Source: Oxalobacteraceae bacterium OTU3CAMAD1 (GTDB taxonomy: Bacteria; Pseudomonadota; Gammaproteobacteria; Burkholderiales; Burkholderiaceae_D). From it: DNA of 64,000 bases. The notes beneath the pieces are model-generated. The model did not search any database, was not told the DNA's origin, and saw only the letters and a list, made by a program, of their open reading frames with translations. A program made the translations under genes and the position numbers. The stretch lies in contig CP099650.1 of NCBI GenBank assembly GCA_024123915.1, forward strand, positions 1,178,001 to 1,242,000. Direction: 5' to 3'. This document shows, piece by piece, positions 10,223 to 19,016 of this stretch. Position 1 is the stretch's first letter. Each line of letters starts with the position of its first letter.

Positions 10223-10638
10223 GGGACACCTTACTGAAGGCCGCGATGGTGATCGTGGCGGCATTCGCGGCCGCCGCCAGCGCGCCGTCGGGGGCGCAGA
10301 CCACTGCGCCGGACGGCAAGGCGCTGTTCCTGAAAAACTGCGCGGCCTGCCACCAGGCCAGCGGCAAGGGAATACCCGGCGCATTCCCGCCACTGGCCGG
10401 CAGCAAGTTCGTCACCGGCGACCACGCGGAGGTGGCCACGGTGCTGCTCAAGGGCCGTGGCGGCATGCCGGACTTCAGCGAGACCATCAGCGACGCCGAC
10501 ATGGCCGCCATCCTGACCTACGTGCGCGCCAGCTGGGGTAACAAGGCCGACGCGCTGACCGAGGCCGAGGTGCTCAAGCTGCGCGATGCGCTGGGCGTGG
10601 CCCAATTCGGCAGCGCCGAAATGTCGAACAAACACTGA
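10219..10638 (+). CDS. Exported c-type cytochrome, partner of the amine oxidase
   Basis: A 139-residue protein with a signal peptide, one haem-binding CAACH motif (Cys41, Cys44, His45) and a GGMPDF segment with Met83 as probable axial ligand: a small class I cytochrome c. The ATG at 10219 overlaps the oxidase stop by four bases, which implies translational coupling and roughly equal synthesis. The arrangement suggests it is the electron acceptor of the flavoenzyme, feeding the respiratory chain in the periplasm. Confidence 0.92.
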   Translation: MRDTLLKAAMVIVAAFAAAASAPSGAQTTAPDGKALFLKNCAACHQASGKGIPGAFPPLAGSKFVTGDHAEVATVLLKGRGGMPDFSETISDADMAAILTYVRASWGNKADALTEAEVLKLRDALGVAQFGSAEMSNKH

Positions 10639-10672
10639 TTACCGCTATATACAACCCAAGGAAGACGAGACC

Positions 10673-11233
10673 ATGACCAAAGCATCTAGCAACGCATTGA
10701 CCAAATCCTTCGCCGCATTGTTGATCCCCGCCGCCATCGGCCTGCTGTCGGCATCGCCGGCGATGGCCGCCGCCAAGGCCAAGGTGGAGAAGGTGGAGGA
10801 AAAGGCCGACATCGTCCGCCACAAGATTCCAAACTCCGACTTCCCGATCGCGCTCGCGGTGACGATCCCGCCGACGGCCACCATCCACTTCATCAGCGGC
10901 CAGGTGCCGGCGGTGATCGACAAGACCGCCGCGCCGGATTCGCTGGCCGCCTTCGGCGACACCAAGGCGCAGACCGAGACGGTGCTCAAGAAGATCAAGG
11001 AGATCCTCGAGGGCATGAAGCTGGAGATGTCCGACGTCGTCAAGATGCAGGTGTTCCTGGTCGGCGATCCGGCCAAGGGCGGCAAGGGCGACACCAAGGG
11101 CTTCATGGAAGCCTACACCCAATACTTCGGCGGCGCCCAGCCCAACCTGCCGGCGCGCGCCGTGGTGCAGGTGGCCGGCTTGAGCAACCCGGGCTGGCTG
11201 GTCGAGATCGAGGTGGTCGCCGCCAAAAAATAA
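10673..11233 (+). CDS. Exported RidA-family protein
   Basis: A 186-residue protein: signal peptide ending SPAMAA, then a RidA/YjgF domain with FISGQVPAVID, a central helix with LEMSDVVKMQVFLVG and C-terminal LPARAVVQVAGLSNPGWLVEIEVVA. The canonical RidA Arg in the R-x-x-V region is kept (ARAVVQV). RidA proteins hydrolyse reactive imines/enamines released by amine- and amino-acid-oxidising enzymes, so export together with an amine oxidase makes a consistent periplasmic pathway. RBS AAGGAAG is present; the gap to the cytochrome gene is 34 nt. Confidence 0.9.
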   Translation: MTKASSNALTKSFAALLIPAAIGLLSASPAMAAAKAKVEKVEEKADIVRHKIPNSDFPIALAVTIPPTATIHFISGQVPAVIDKTAAPDSLAAFGDTKAQTETVLKKIKEILEGMKLEMSDVVKMQVFLVGDPAKGGKGDTKGFMEAYTQYFGGAQPNLPARAVVQVAGLSNPGWLVEIEVVAAKK

Positions 11234-11305
11234 GCGGCATCGGAATGAGGTTCGGGTTCGGGTTCAGGTCTTACTTTTCTAATTATTCAACTGGGGATTT
11301 AAAAT

Positions 11306-13777
11306 ATGCATAAGGCCACACTCAAGATCGGCGTCGCAGCCGTGTTGTCCACCCTGGCGATCGGCGCCGCATATGCGGCCAATCCGGCCGATGCCGCCGT
11401 CGACGCCGCCGTCGACGCCGCTGCCGCGCCGGCCGATGCCGCGTCGGCCGGTTCGGTGATCGTCACCGGCACCCGCTCGAGCGGCATGAAGGCCGAGAAC
11501 AGCGCCTCGCCGATCCAGGTGCTCGACTCGGCCTCGCTGATGCGCACCGGCCAGCCGGACCTGATCCAGGCGCTGGCGCAGAACCTGCCGTCGTTCACCG
11601 CGCAAGCCTTCGGCGGCGACACCGCCAACCTGACCCTGTCGGCCCGCCTGCGCGGCCTGAGCCCGAACAACACGCTGGTGCTGATCAACGGCAAACGCCG
11701 CCACGGCACCGCCAACCTGGCCGTGCTGGGCGGCCCTTACCAGGGCGGCGCGGCGGCCGACCTGAACTTCATCCCGGTGTCGGCCATCGACCATATCGAG
11801 GTGCTGCAGGACGGCGCGGCCGCCCAATACGGCTCCGACGCCATCGCCGGCGTGATCAACATCATCCTCAAATCGAACGACCATGGCGGCACCGCCTCGG
11901 CCACCGGCGGCGGCTACTGGGACGGCGGCGGCAAGACCGTCGGCGGCTCGGCCAACATCGGCTTCGAACCGTTCAAGGACGCCTTCCTGAGCGTGACGGC
12001 CGAATCCAAATACCACGACTACAGCGACCGTGGCGGCATCGACCCGCGCCTGCTCGACGCCGGCAACATCGCCGCCGCGCCGGGCATGACGTCGATCCCC
12101 GGCTACCCGTACCTGAACAAGATCCAGGGCGACGCCCAGTACCACCTGCAGGTGTTGGCGGCCAACTTTGGCTGGGACGTGACCAAGGACGTCCAGATTT
12201 ACAGCATCGCCACCTACGGCGAGAAGGTCGCGCGCGCCTACGAGAACTATCGTCTGCCGACCCGCATTCCGAAGATGTACCCGCAGGGCTTCTCGCCGAA
12301 AGAGAAGATCAACCAGAAGGACTTCGGCTGGACCGGCGGCGTCAAGGGCAAGCTGGCCGAGTGGAACCTGGACCTGAGCACCACCTACGGGCGTGACAAG
12401 TCCGAGATCGGCGTCGAGGACTCGGCCAATGCCTCGCTGTTCGCCGACACCGGCTTCTCGCCGACGACGTTCAAGGCCGGCGCCTTCATCGCCAGCCAGC
12501 TCACCACCACGCTCGAGTCGAGCCGCGAATTCGACGTCGGCTGGAGCAAGCCGCTCACCTTCGCCGCCGGCGTCGAGCACCGCATCGACAAGTACGAGAT
12601 CCAGGCCGGCGATCCGGCGTCGCGCTACAAGGAAGGCTCGCAGTCGTATCCGGGCTTCTCGCTGACCGACGCGGGCAGCCACCGCCGCACCAACAAGGCC
12701 GCCTACATCAACTTCGCCGGCAATCCGATCAAGGACCTGACGGTCGACTTGGCTGGGCGCTACGAGCACTTCTCCGACTTCGGCGCGGCCCGCGTCGGCA
12801 AGCTGACCTCGCGCTACGAACTGACGCCGACGGCGGCCGTGCGCGGCACGTTCAGCAACGGCTTCCGCGCGCCGACCCTGGCCGAATCGTACTACTCGGC
12901 CACCAACGTCGGCCCGACCAGCGCCTTCGTGCAGCTGGCGCCCAATTCGCCGGGCGCGCGCCTGGTCGGCGTCGACGGCCTCAAACCGGAAGCGTCCACC
13001 AACCTCAGTCTGGGCATGGTGCTCAACCCGGCCAGCAATTTGAATATCACGTTCGATGTCTACCAGATCAAGATCCGGGACCGCATCGTCGGTTCGGGCG
13101 CCTTGTACGGTTCCGGCGGCGCGGTCAACTCGCCGGCCGTCACGGCGGCGATCCTGGCCAACGGCAACGTGCTCGATAGCACCGTCAGCCAGACCGGCAT
13201 CAACATCTTCTCGAACGCGGTCAACACCCGCAGCCGGGGGCTGGAGTTCGTCACCACCCTGAACGAGAACTACGGCGCATACGGCCGCGTGGACTGGTCG
13301 ATCGCGGCCAACTACAACAAGGTCGAAGTCACCAAGATCAACCAGGCGCCGACGCAGCTGCTGCCGCAAACCTTGCTCGACAAGACCGCCATCTCGAACC
13401 TGGAGACGGCCTCGCCGAAGATGCGCGTGAACCTGGGCGCGCTGTGGAAGATCGGCGACTGGACCATCAACCTGCGCGAGGCGATCTACGGCAAGTCGAA
13501 CGACTACGGCAGCGAGGACGGCTCGGTCTATCACAAGACCGAGATCAAGGCCAAGGCGATCACCGATCTGGAGGTGGGATACAAGGTCAATCCGGCGTGG
13601 TCGGTGGCGGTGGGCGCCAATAATCTGTTCAACACCTACCCGAACGGCGTCAATCCGGCGCTGCTGGCCGACCAGCGCGCCGCGCTGGACAACGCGGCGG
13701 TGACGGTGCTGCCGTCGTTCTCGCCGTTCGGTATCAACGGTGGTTACTACTACGTGCGGGCCAACTATAAGTGGTAA
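11306..13777 (+). CDS. TonB-dependent outer-membrane receptor
   Basis: An 823-residue receptor with a signal peptide, an Ala/Asp-rich spacer, a TonB-box-like VIVTGTRSSG, a plug domain (SPIQVLDSASL; INGKRRHG; IEVLQDGAAAQYGSDAIAGVINI) and a 22-strand-type barrel ending in aromatic YYYVRANYKW. It lies 72 nt behind the RidA gene on the same strand and could import the substrate, or a precursor, of the oxidase system. The ligand cannot be deduced. A nested palindrome follows the stop. Confidence 0.93.
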   Translation: MHKATLKIGVAAVLSTLAIGAAYAANPADAAVDAAVDAAAAPADAASAGSVIVTGTRSSGMKAENSASPIQVLDSASLMRTGQPDLIQALAQNLPSFTAQAFGGDTANLTLSARLRGLSPNNTLVLINGKRRHGTANLAVLGGPYQGGAAADLNFIPVSAIDHIEVLQDGAAAQYGSDAIAGVINIILKSNDHGGTASATGGGYWDGGGKTVGGSANIGFEPFKDAFLSVTAESKYHDYSDRGGIDPRLLDAGNIAAAPGMTSIPGYPYLNKIQGDAQYHLQVLAANFGWDVTKDVQIYSIATYGEKVARAYENYRLPTRIPKMYPQGFSPKEKINQKDFGWTGGVKGKLAEWNLDLSTTYGRDKSEIGVEDSANASLFADTGFSPTTFKAGAFIASQLTTTLESSREFDVGWSKPLTFAAGVEHRIDKYEIQAGDPASRYKEGSQSYPGFSLTDAGSHRRTNKAAYINFAGNPIKDLTVDLAGRYEHFSDFGAARVGKLTSRYELTPTAAVRGTFSNGFRAPTLAESYYSATNVGPTSAFVQLAPNSPGARLVGVDGLKPEASTNLSLGMVLNPASNLNITFDVYQIKIRDRIVGSGALYGSGGAVNSPAVTAAILANGNVLDSTVSQTGINIFSNAVNTRSRGLEFVTTLNENYGAYGRVDWSIAANYNKVEVTKINQAPTQLLPQTLLDKTAISNLETASPKMRVNLGALWKIGDWTINLREAIYGKSNDYGSEDGSVYHKTEIKAKAITDLEVGYKVNPAWSVAVGANNLFNTYPNGVNPALLADQRAALDNAAVTVLPSFSPFGINGGYYYVRANYKW

Positions 13778-13791
13778 GCCGTTGACGCGGT

Positions 13792-13860
13792 AACCCGCAC
13801 CCCCGCCAGAGGGGTCGTACCCCAAGGGGTACGACCCCGGTGGTGCGCGTCGTGCGGGTT
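13792..13860. repeat. Dispersed palindrome with GGGGTCGTACCCC core, copy 1
   Basis: A perfect 13-bp stem GGGGTCGTACCCC / GGGGTACGACCCC with an AA loop (13811-13838) sits inside an outer stem AACCCGCAC / GTGCGGGTT. A second copy with the same AACCCGCACCCC lead occurs at 30213. It may end the TBDR transcript but has no T-run. Confidence 0.8.
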
Positions 13861-13911
13861 TAGCTTTCGCATGTTGGTGTAGCATGGCGGCTTCACACCA
13901 CGGAGCGTCGC

Positions 13912-14829
13912 ATGTTGAAAATGATGGGCAGAACCCTGCTGGCCGCAGCCATCGCCGGTAACGCGGGCGGCGCGGCCGCCGCGCCGATGACCTTACAGCA
14001 CTACCTGGCCCTGAACGGTCCCGCCCCCAGCCTGCACGTGGCATACGGCGCCGCGCCGTCCCAGTTCGCCGAACTGTTTGCGCCGACCGGCGACGGCCCG
14101 TTCCCGGTCGCGGTGGTCATCCATGGCGGCTGCTGGACAAAGGAATTCGGCGGCATCACGCAAATGCGCAATATCGCCGGCGACCTGCTGCGCCAGGGCG
14201 TGGCGGTGTGGAACGTCGAATACCGCCGCTTCGACGAGGAGGGCGGAGGCTACCCGGGCATGTACCACGACGTCGCCACCGCGATGGACCGCCTGCGCGC
14301 GCTGGCCCCAGCCCACCGGCTCGACCTGTCGCGCATCGTGCTGGTCGGGCACTCGGCCGGCGGCCACCTGGCCCAATGGGCCGGCTCGCGCGCGCGCCTG
14401 CCGCGCACCAGCCCCCTGTACGTGGCCGATCCGTTGCCGGTGCCGACCGTGATCAGCCTGGGCGGACTGGCCGACCTGCGCAACGAGGCGGCCCTGATCA
14501 AGACCAGCTGCGAGCGCGACACCGCGCAACTGGCCGGCACGCCGAGCGCCGAGCGGCCCGACGTCTTCGCCGACACCTCGCCGGCCGAGATGCTGCCGTC
14601 CGGCGTGCGCACGGTGCTGATCCACGGCGAATTCGACACCGTCTCGCCGATCAGGGCCGGCCACGATTACGCGCGCCGCGCCATCGCCGCCGGCGACGCG
14701 GCGGAAGTGGTCGTGCTGCCGGGTGGGAGCCATTACGACGAGGTGGCGGCGACATCGCCGTCGTGGTCCATCGTCTCGGCGCAGATCCGCAAGGCGCTGG
14801 GCATCGGCGAGCAGCCGGCGGCGCGCTAG
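13912..14829 (+). CDS. Alpha/beta hydrolase, kynurenine-formamidase/BD-FAE-like
   Basis: A 305-residue exported protein with an Ala-rich signal peptide. Motifs: IHGGCWTKEFGG (oxyanion hole), VLVGHSAGGHLAQW (nucleophile Ser), HGEFDTVSP (acid) and PGGSHYDEV (His). The HGG.W plus GHSAGGHL pattern is shared by kynurenine formamidases and BD-FAE esterases. No tryptophan-degradation gene is adjacent, so substrate is open. RBS CGGAG precedes the ATG. Separated from the TBDR by the dispersed palindrome, so probably transcribed independently. Confidence 0.88.
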   Translation: MLKMMGRTLLAAAIAGNAGGAAAAPMTLQHYLALNGPAPSLHVAYGAAPSQFAELFAPTGDGPFPVAVVIHGGCWTKEFGGITQMRNIAGDLLRQGVAVWNVEYRRFDEEGGGYPGMYHDVATAMDRLRALAPAHRLDLSRIVLVGHSAGGHLAQWAGSRARLPRTSPLYVADPLPVPTVISLGGLADLRNEAALIKTSCERDTAQLAGTPSAERPDVFADTSPAEMLPSGVRTVLIHGEFDTVSPIRAGHDYARRAIAAGDAAEVVVLPGGSHYDEVAATSPSWSIVSAQIRKALGIGEQPAAR

Positions 14830-14841
14830 GGCGGCGGCCAG

Positions 14842-15216
14842 TTAGTATTCGGTGGATTTGCGGGCGTCGCCGCGCACCCGGTCGGCCGGGTACTTGGCCG
14901 CGTTGAGGGCCATTTTCTCCAGCGCCGCCGCGCGCAGGTCGACGCCGGTCTTGTCGGCCAGCTGGACCAGGTACAGCAGCACGTCGGCCAGCTCGTGGCG
15001 GATGCCGGCGCGTTTGGCGTCATCGAGTTCGGCGTCGGCGCCGGTGTGCAGCCACTGGAAATGCTCGGCCAGCTCCGCCACCTCGACCGAGAGCGCCATC
15101 GCCAGGTTTTTCGGGGTGTGGAACTGTTCCCAGTCGCGCTCACGGGCGAAGGCGCGCGTCCGCTCGCGCAGTTCGGTCAGGGTGTCGGAGGAAGGGGAGG
15201 AGGGTTTGGTATCCAT
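14842..15216 (-). CDS. MazG-like nucleotide pyrophosphohydrolase
   Basis: A 124-residue all-alpha NTP pyrophosphatase. The metal-binding signature is visible as SVEVAELAEHFQW and, about 30 residues on, RHELADVLLYLVQLAD, matching the E-x3-E...E-x2-D pattern of MazG/dCTPase-type enzymes. Such enzymes remove non-canonical or excess dNTPs. Convergent with the preceding hydrolase (12-nt gap); the divergent neighbour is a GIN-domain lipoprotein. Confidence 0.9.
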   Translation of the reverse strand: MDTKPSSPSSDTLTELRERTRAFARERDWEQFHTPKNLAMALSVEVAELAEHFQWLHTGADAELDDAKRAGIRHELADVLLYLVQLADKTGVDLRAAALEKMALNAAKYPADRVRGDARKSTEY

Positions 15217-15346
15217 GGCCGCAATGGTAGCACCATCCGTTTTTGCGCTTCATTCCCCGTTTTCGACGGTTTGTCGCATGCCGAGGGCGGGGAGCGGAGC
15301 CGCTGGCTATAGTGACAACACTATATAACTCCACGGATAACCGATC

Positions 15347-16237
15347 ATGCGCCGCTCCGCCATCGCCTTCGCCACCATCGCCGCCTTCTCCACCCTGGCC
15401 ACCATCGCCGGCTGCGCCGTCATCGTCATCCCGGAAGACGGCAACATGCAGTACAAGACCTCCTTCGGCGGCAACGCGGTCGAGGGCAACGGCCAGGGCG
15501 CCGTCGAACGGCGCGACGCCCTCGTCGCCGCCAATGTCGACGGCATCGACATCAACGGCCCTTTGCAGGTCGAGGTGCGCGTCGGCGAGGCGGCCTCGCT
15601 GCGGGTCGAAGGCGACAGCAACCTGCTGCCGCTGCTGCGCACCGACGCCAGCGGCGGCACCCTGCGCGTCTGGGTCGAGGGCAGCGTGCGCGCCTCCAAT
15701 CCGCTGCGGGTCGTCTACACCACCACGCAACTGCGCCGCATCCAATCGAACGGTTCCGGGCGCCTGTCGGTCACCGGGCTGAATGGCGGCACCTTGAACC
15801 TGAGCCAGAACGGTTCGCGCGCGGTGCAGTTGGCCGGCAATGTGAGCCGGCTGGAGGCGCGGTTGAACGGTTCGGGCAGTGTCGATGCGAACGGCCTGCA
15901 AAGCGGCTCCACCGTGGCCAGCTTGAACGGCTCCGGGCGGCTCAACCTGGGCAACCTGCAGGGCGAGATGCTCAACCTGGACCTGCACGGCTCCGGCGGC
16001 GTCAACGCCAGCGGCAGCGTGCGCAGCATGATCGTGCGCCTGTACGGCTCCGGCAGCGCAGACCTGGCCGGCCTGGCCAGCCAGAGCGCGGAACTGAGCG
16101 CGCACGGCTCGGGCAGCATCTCGGCCGCCGTCAGCCAATCGCTGGTGGCCGACGCCAACGGTTCCGGAAGGGTCACCGTGTACGGCAACCCGGCGCAGCG
16201 CAGCGTCAGCGGCAAGCGCGTGAGCGTGTTGCAGTAA
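15347..16237 (+). CDS. GIN-domain (DUF2807) lipoprotein
   Basis: A 296-residue protein with a lipobox (TIAGC) at the end of its signal sequence, so it should be lipid-anchored. The mature part starts with RRDALVAANVDGIDINGPLQVEVRVGE and continues into regular NGSG/HGSG/YGSG repeats every 18-22 residues, the hallmark of the right-handed beta-helix GIN or head-GIN domain (putative auto-transporter adhesin). Function of the family is unknown. A second, shorter GIN protein is encoded at 18235-18891, with a cyclic-di-GMP enzyme between them. Confidence 0.88.
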   Translation: MRRSAIAFATIAAFSTLATIAGCAVIVIPEDGNMQYKTSFGGNAVEGNGQGAVERRDALVAANVDGIDINGPLQVEVRVGEAASLRVEGDSNLLPLLRTDASGGTLRVWVEGSVRASNPLRVVYTTTQLRRIQSNGSGRLSVTGLNGGTLNLSQNGSRAVQLAGNVSRLEARLNGSGSVDANGLQSGSTVASLNGSGRLNLGNLQGEMLNLDLHGSGGVNASGSVRSMIVRLYGSGSADLAGLASQSAELSAHGSGSISAAVSQSLVADANGSGRVTVYGNPAQRSVSGKRVSVLQ

Positions 16238-16251
16238 AAGACGCGCGCGAT

Positions 16252-18216
16252 TTACGCGGCGGCGGCATTGTTGGTCAATTGTTCGATCATCGCCGCCAGC
16301 GGCATCGGCCGCCCGTACAGATAACCCTGTAAACACGGGCAGCCATGGCCGATCAGGAAATCGGCCTGCGCCCGTGTCTCCACGCCTTCGGCCACCACGT
16401 GCAGCCCCAGATGGCCGGCCATCGCCAGGATCGATTGCACCAGCGCCGCGCTGCTGCCGTCGTCCGGCGCGTCGATGATGAAGCTGCGGTCTATCTTGAG
16501 CTCATACAGCGGCATTTTTTTCAGGTAGGCCAGGCTGGAATAGCCGGTGCCGAAATCGTCGATCGAAAAGCGCAGTCCCAGCGCCGCCAGTTGATGCATG
16601 CGCGCGACGGTGTCATCCAGCTTATCGATCAACAGCCCTTCCGTCACCTCCAGTATCAGTCGCTCGGCGGGCGCCCCGGTCTCGGCCAGGGTGCGCTGCA
16701 CCAGCGCGACGAAATCCGGTTGGCGGAACTGGCTGGGACTGACGTTGACCGACAGCGGTATCGACACGCCGGCGCGCTCCAGCAGCAGCACCGCCTCGCA
16801 GGCCTGGCGCAGCGCCCAGGCGCCCAGCGCCAGGATCAGTCCCGACTCCTCGGCCACCGGGATGAAGACGGACGGCGGCACCATCGCGCCGCCGGCCAGC
16901 GGCCAGCGCATCAGCAGCTCGCCGCCGATGGCGCGGCCGTCGCGGTCGACCTGCGGCTGCACGTGCATGCGCAGGTCGCCCCCGGCCAGCGCGGCGGCCA
17001 GGTCGCGCTCCATCGACAGGCGGTGTTCGACCGCGGTCTGCATCGCCATCTCGAAGAAGGCGATGCCGTTGCGGCCCTCGGCCTTGGCGCGGTACATCGC
17101 CGTATCGGCCTCGCGCAGCAGGTCGTGCGCGTTCTGTTCCTGCCCGCCGTTGAGGGATTTGGGCAGCATCGTCACGCCGATGCTGGCGGTCGACGTGTAT
17201 CGCTGGCCCTCGATCTCGAACTCCTCGCCGATGGTGACGCGGACCTTTTCGGCCACCGTGCGCGCGGCGTGGGTGGCGCTCTCAAGGTCATCGGCCAGGT
17301 GCGCCAGCACCACGACGAATTCGTCGCCGCCGATGCGCGCCACGGTGTCGGCCTTGCGCACCAACTGGCTCAGGCGACCGGCCGCCTTGCACAGCAGCGC
17401 GTCGCCGATGGCGTGACCGCGCGCGTCGTTGATGGTTTTGAAGCGATCGAGATCGACGAACATCACCGCGCTGAAGGTGGCGCTGCGCGCGGAGCTGGCC
17501 AGCAGCGTGTCGATGCGGTCCATCAGCAGACGGCGGTTGGGCAGGCCGGTGAGCACGTCGAAGAAGGCCAGCCGCTCCAGCGAATCGGCGCCGGCGCGCA
17601 GTTCGTCGAACGAGCGCGCCAGTTGCTGCAGCAGCACCGCGCACGACAGCGTCAGCACCGCCGCGATGAACATGAAATTGATCGAGATGATGGCCGACTT
17701 GAGGAAGGCGTGGTCGGGCATGCCCTCGATCTCCACCTTGGCGTTCTCCTCGTAACCGAGCACCATCACCGCCAGTCCGGCCAGCAGCAGCATCCACAGC
17801 GCCGGGCGCAGTCCGAGCAGCAGCGCGGCGAGCACCGGGATGGCCAACAGGTAGATCTGGCTGACCGGTCCGATCTTGAGCAGCAGGCCGACGCCGACCA
17901 CGAAGGCGACGGCCAGGAAGTTATACACCCGGATGTTGTAGGCCACCTCGCGCAGCAGCAGGACGGCGCCGATCCACGACAGCGCGATGACGTCGACGAC
18001 GACGATGGACCACATGCCCTCGCTGGCGGCGAGCAGCATGCTGGGGACGGCCGTGGCCAGTCCAAGCAGGAACACGATCAGCAGCAGCCTGGCGAAAATC
18101 CGCGCGCGCCAGTGCGCTATGTCGTTCGGCACGGCCACGTTTCCCCCGGTGCGTTGCGTTGATGGCGACCCTGTTATTGTTCTTCTGATAGTACCCGCAA
18201 TCGCCACCCGTGTCAC
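16252..18216 (-). CDS. Membrane GGDEF-EAL cyclic-di-GMP enzyme
   Basis: A protein of up to 654 residues. Residues about 38-198 contain roughly six hydrophobic helices forming a membrane sensor region. The GGDEF domain is intact (RIGGDEF, motif at 296-300). The EAL domain has GGELLMRW (433-435, ELL in place of EAL), NVSPSQF, EVTEG, IDDFGTGYSSLAYL, KIDRSFI, VVAEGVET and QGYLYG, so metal and catalytic residues are otherwise kept and it is probably an active phosphodiesterase. The listed start is a GTG; GTGs at 18138 and 18132, behind a GGGGGAAA element, are likelier starts. Gap to the downstream GIN gene is 14 nt (convergent). Confidence 0.92.
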   Translation of the reverse strand: MTRVAIAGTIRRTITGSPSTQRTGGNVAVPNDIAHWRARIFARLLLIVFLLGLATAVPSMLLAASEGMWSIVVVDVIALSWIGAVLLLREVAYNIRVYNFLAVAFVVGVGLLLKIGPVSQIYLLAIPVLAALLLGLRPALWMLLLAGLAVMVLGYEENAKVEIEGMPDHAFLKSAIISINFMFIAAVLTLSCAVLLQQLARSFDELRAGADSLERLAFFDVLTGLPNRRLLMDRIDTLLASSARSATFSAVMFVDLDRFKTINDARGHAIGDALLCKAAGRLSQLVRKADTVARIGGDEFVVVLAHLADDLESATHAARTVAEKVRVTIGEEFEIEGQRYTSTASIGVTMLPKSLNGGQEQNAHDLLREADTAMYRAKAEGRNGIAFFEMAMQTAVEHRLSMERDLAAALAGGDLRMHVQPQVDRDGRAIGGELLMRWPLAGGAMVPPSVFIPVAEESGLILALGAWALRQACEAVLLLERAGVSIPLSVNVSPSQFRQPDFVALVQRTLAETGAPAERLILEVTEGLLIDKLDDTVARMHQLAALGLRFSIDDFGTGYSSLAYLKKMPLYELKIDRSFIIDAPDDGSSAALVQSILAMAGHLGLHVVAEGVETRAQADFLIGHGCPCLQGYLYGRPMPLAAMIEQLTNNAAAA

Positions 18217-18234
18217 CGGGCCGGCCGGCCCGGT

Positions 18235-18891
18235 TTAGTCCCTGGAGTTGACGCTGCCGATGCCCGACACCGACTTGTTGACCGTTTTCGGCTTGCCGTA
18301 GTAGTTCAGGGAGCCCATGCCCTTGGCCACGGCGTTGAGCAGGTCGCTGGCGTAGACGCTGACGCTGCCCACGCCTTCGAAGTTGACATCGACCCGTTCC
18401 GCGTGCAGCGCCTTGGTGTCGACCTGGCCCACACCCTTGGCGTTCAGGCGCAGGTATTTGACCTTGCCGCTGGCGACCAGTTGGCCGGCACCCAGGTAGC
18501 CGATGTCCAGGCGGTCGGTATTGACCTTGCTGATGATGGTTTCGCCGGCGCCTTCGACCTTCACCCGGCTCAGGGTCGGCACGGTGATGACGATGCGCGG
18601 ATTGCCGTTGGAGCCCTCGTAGCTCTTATCGGGCATGGAGATCTGCAGTTCGTTGTCGACCACCGTTGTCTTGAGGTCGGCGACGAACTTGTCGTCGCCG
18701 CGCACCACCACCGACTGCGTCTTGCCCGCTTCGACCGTCATCGCAAACGCGCCCTTGGCGTTGACGGCGATGAACGGCGGCAGCGCGCGGGTCGATTCCG
18801 CCGCCAGCGCCGGGGCGCTCACCGCGTACAAGGTGGAGGTCAGGGCGCCGAGGAGGGCGGTGGTCAGGACGGCGGAAGCGGTGCGGCGCAT
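18235..18891 (-). CDS. GIN-domain (DUF2807) exported protein
   Basis: A 218-residue protein with a signal peptide ending ALAAE, then a beta-helix GIN domain: FIAVNAKGAFAMTVEAG, VVVRGDDKF, PTLSRVKVEGAGE, LGAGQLVASGKVKYLRL, KGVGQVDT, EGVGSVSVYAS, KGMGSLNYYGKP and SGIGSVNSRD. Gly-containing turns recur every 19-21 residues. RBS AAGGA lies nine bases before the ATG. It is likely co-transcribed with the cyclic-di-GMP enzyme (18-nt gap, same strand). Function unknown; a surface or periplasmic structural role is inferred. Confidence 0.88.
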   Translation of the reverse strand: MRRTASAVLTTALLGALTSTLYAVSAPALAAESTRALPPFIAVNAKGAFAMTVEAGKTQSVVVRGDDKFVADLKTTVVDNELQISMPDKSYEGSNGNPRIVITVPTLSRVKVEGAGETIISKVNTDRLDIGYLGAGQLVASGKVKYLRLNAKGVGQVDTKALHAERVDVNFEGVGSVSVYASDLLNAVAKGMGSLNYYGKPKTVNKSVSGIGSVNSRD

Positions 18892-19016
18892 GGTGAATCC
18901 TTGATGGTTTGTTCAATGGTTACTTATTTTGATAACGTTGATTTTACTGAACTTCGCCACCGTGGCCGACAACTTTGCGACGAACTGCAAAAAAGTGGCG
19001 ATGTGTTGCGCTGCGG

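Noticed and set aside
11279..14044. 921-codon minus-strand frame opposite the TBDR
   Set aside because: Same shadow effect; the plus-strand TBDR has a full motif set and RBS.
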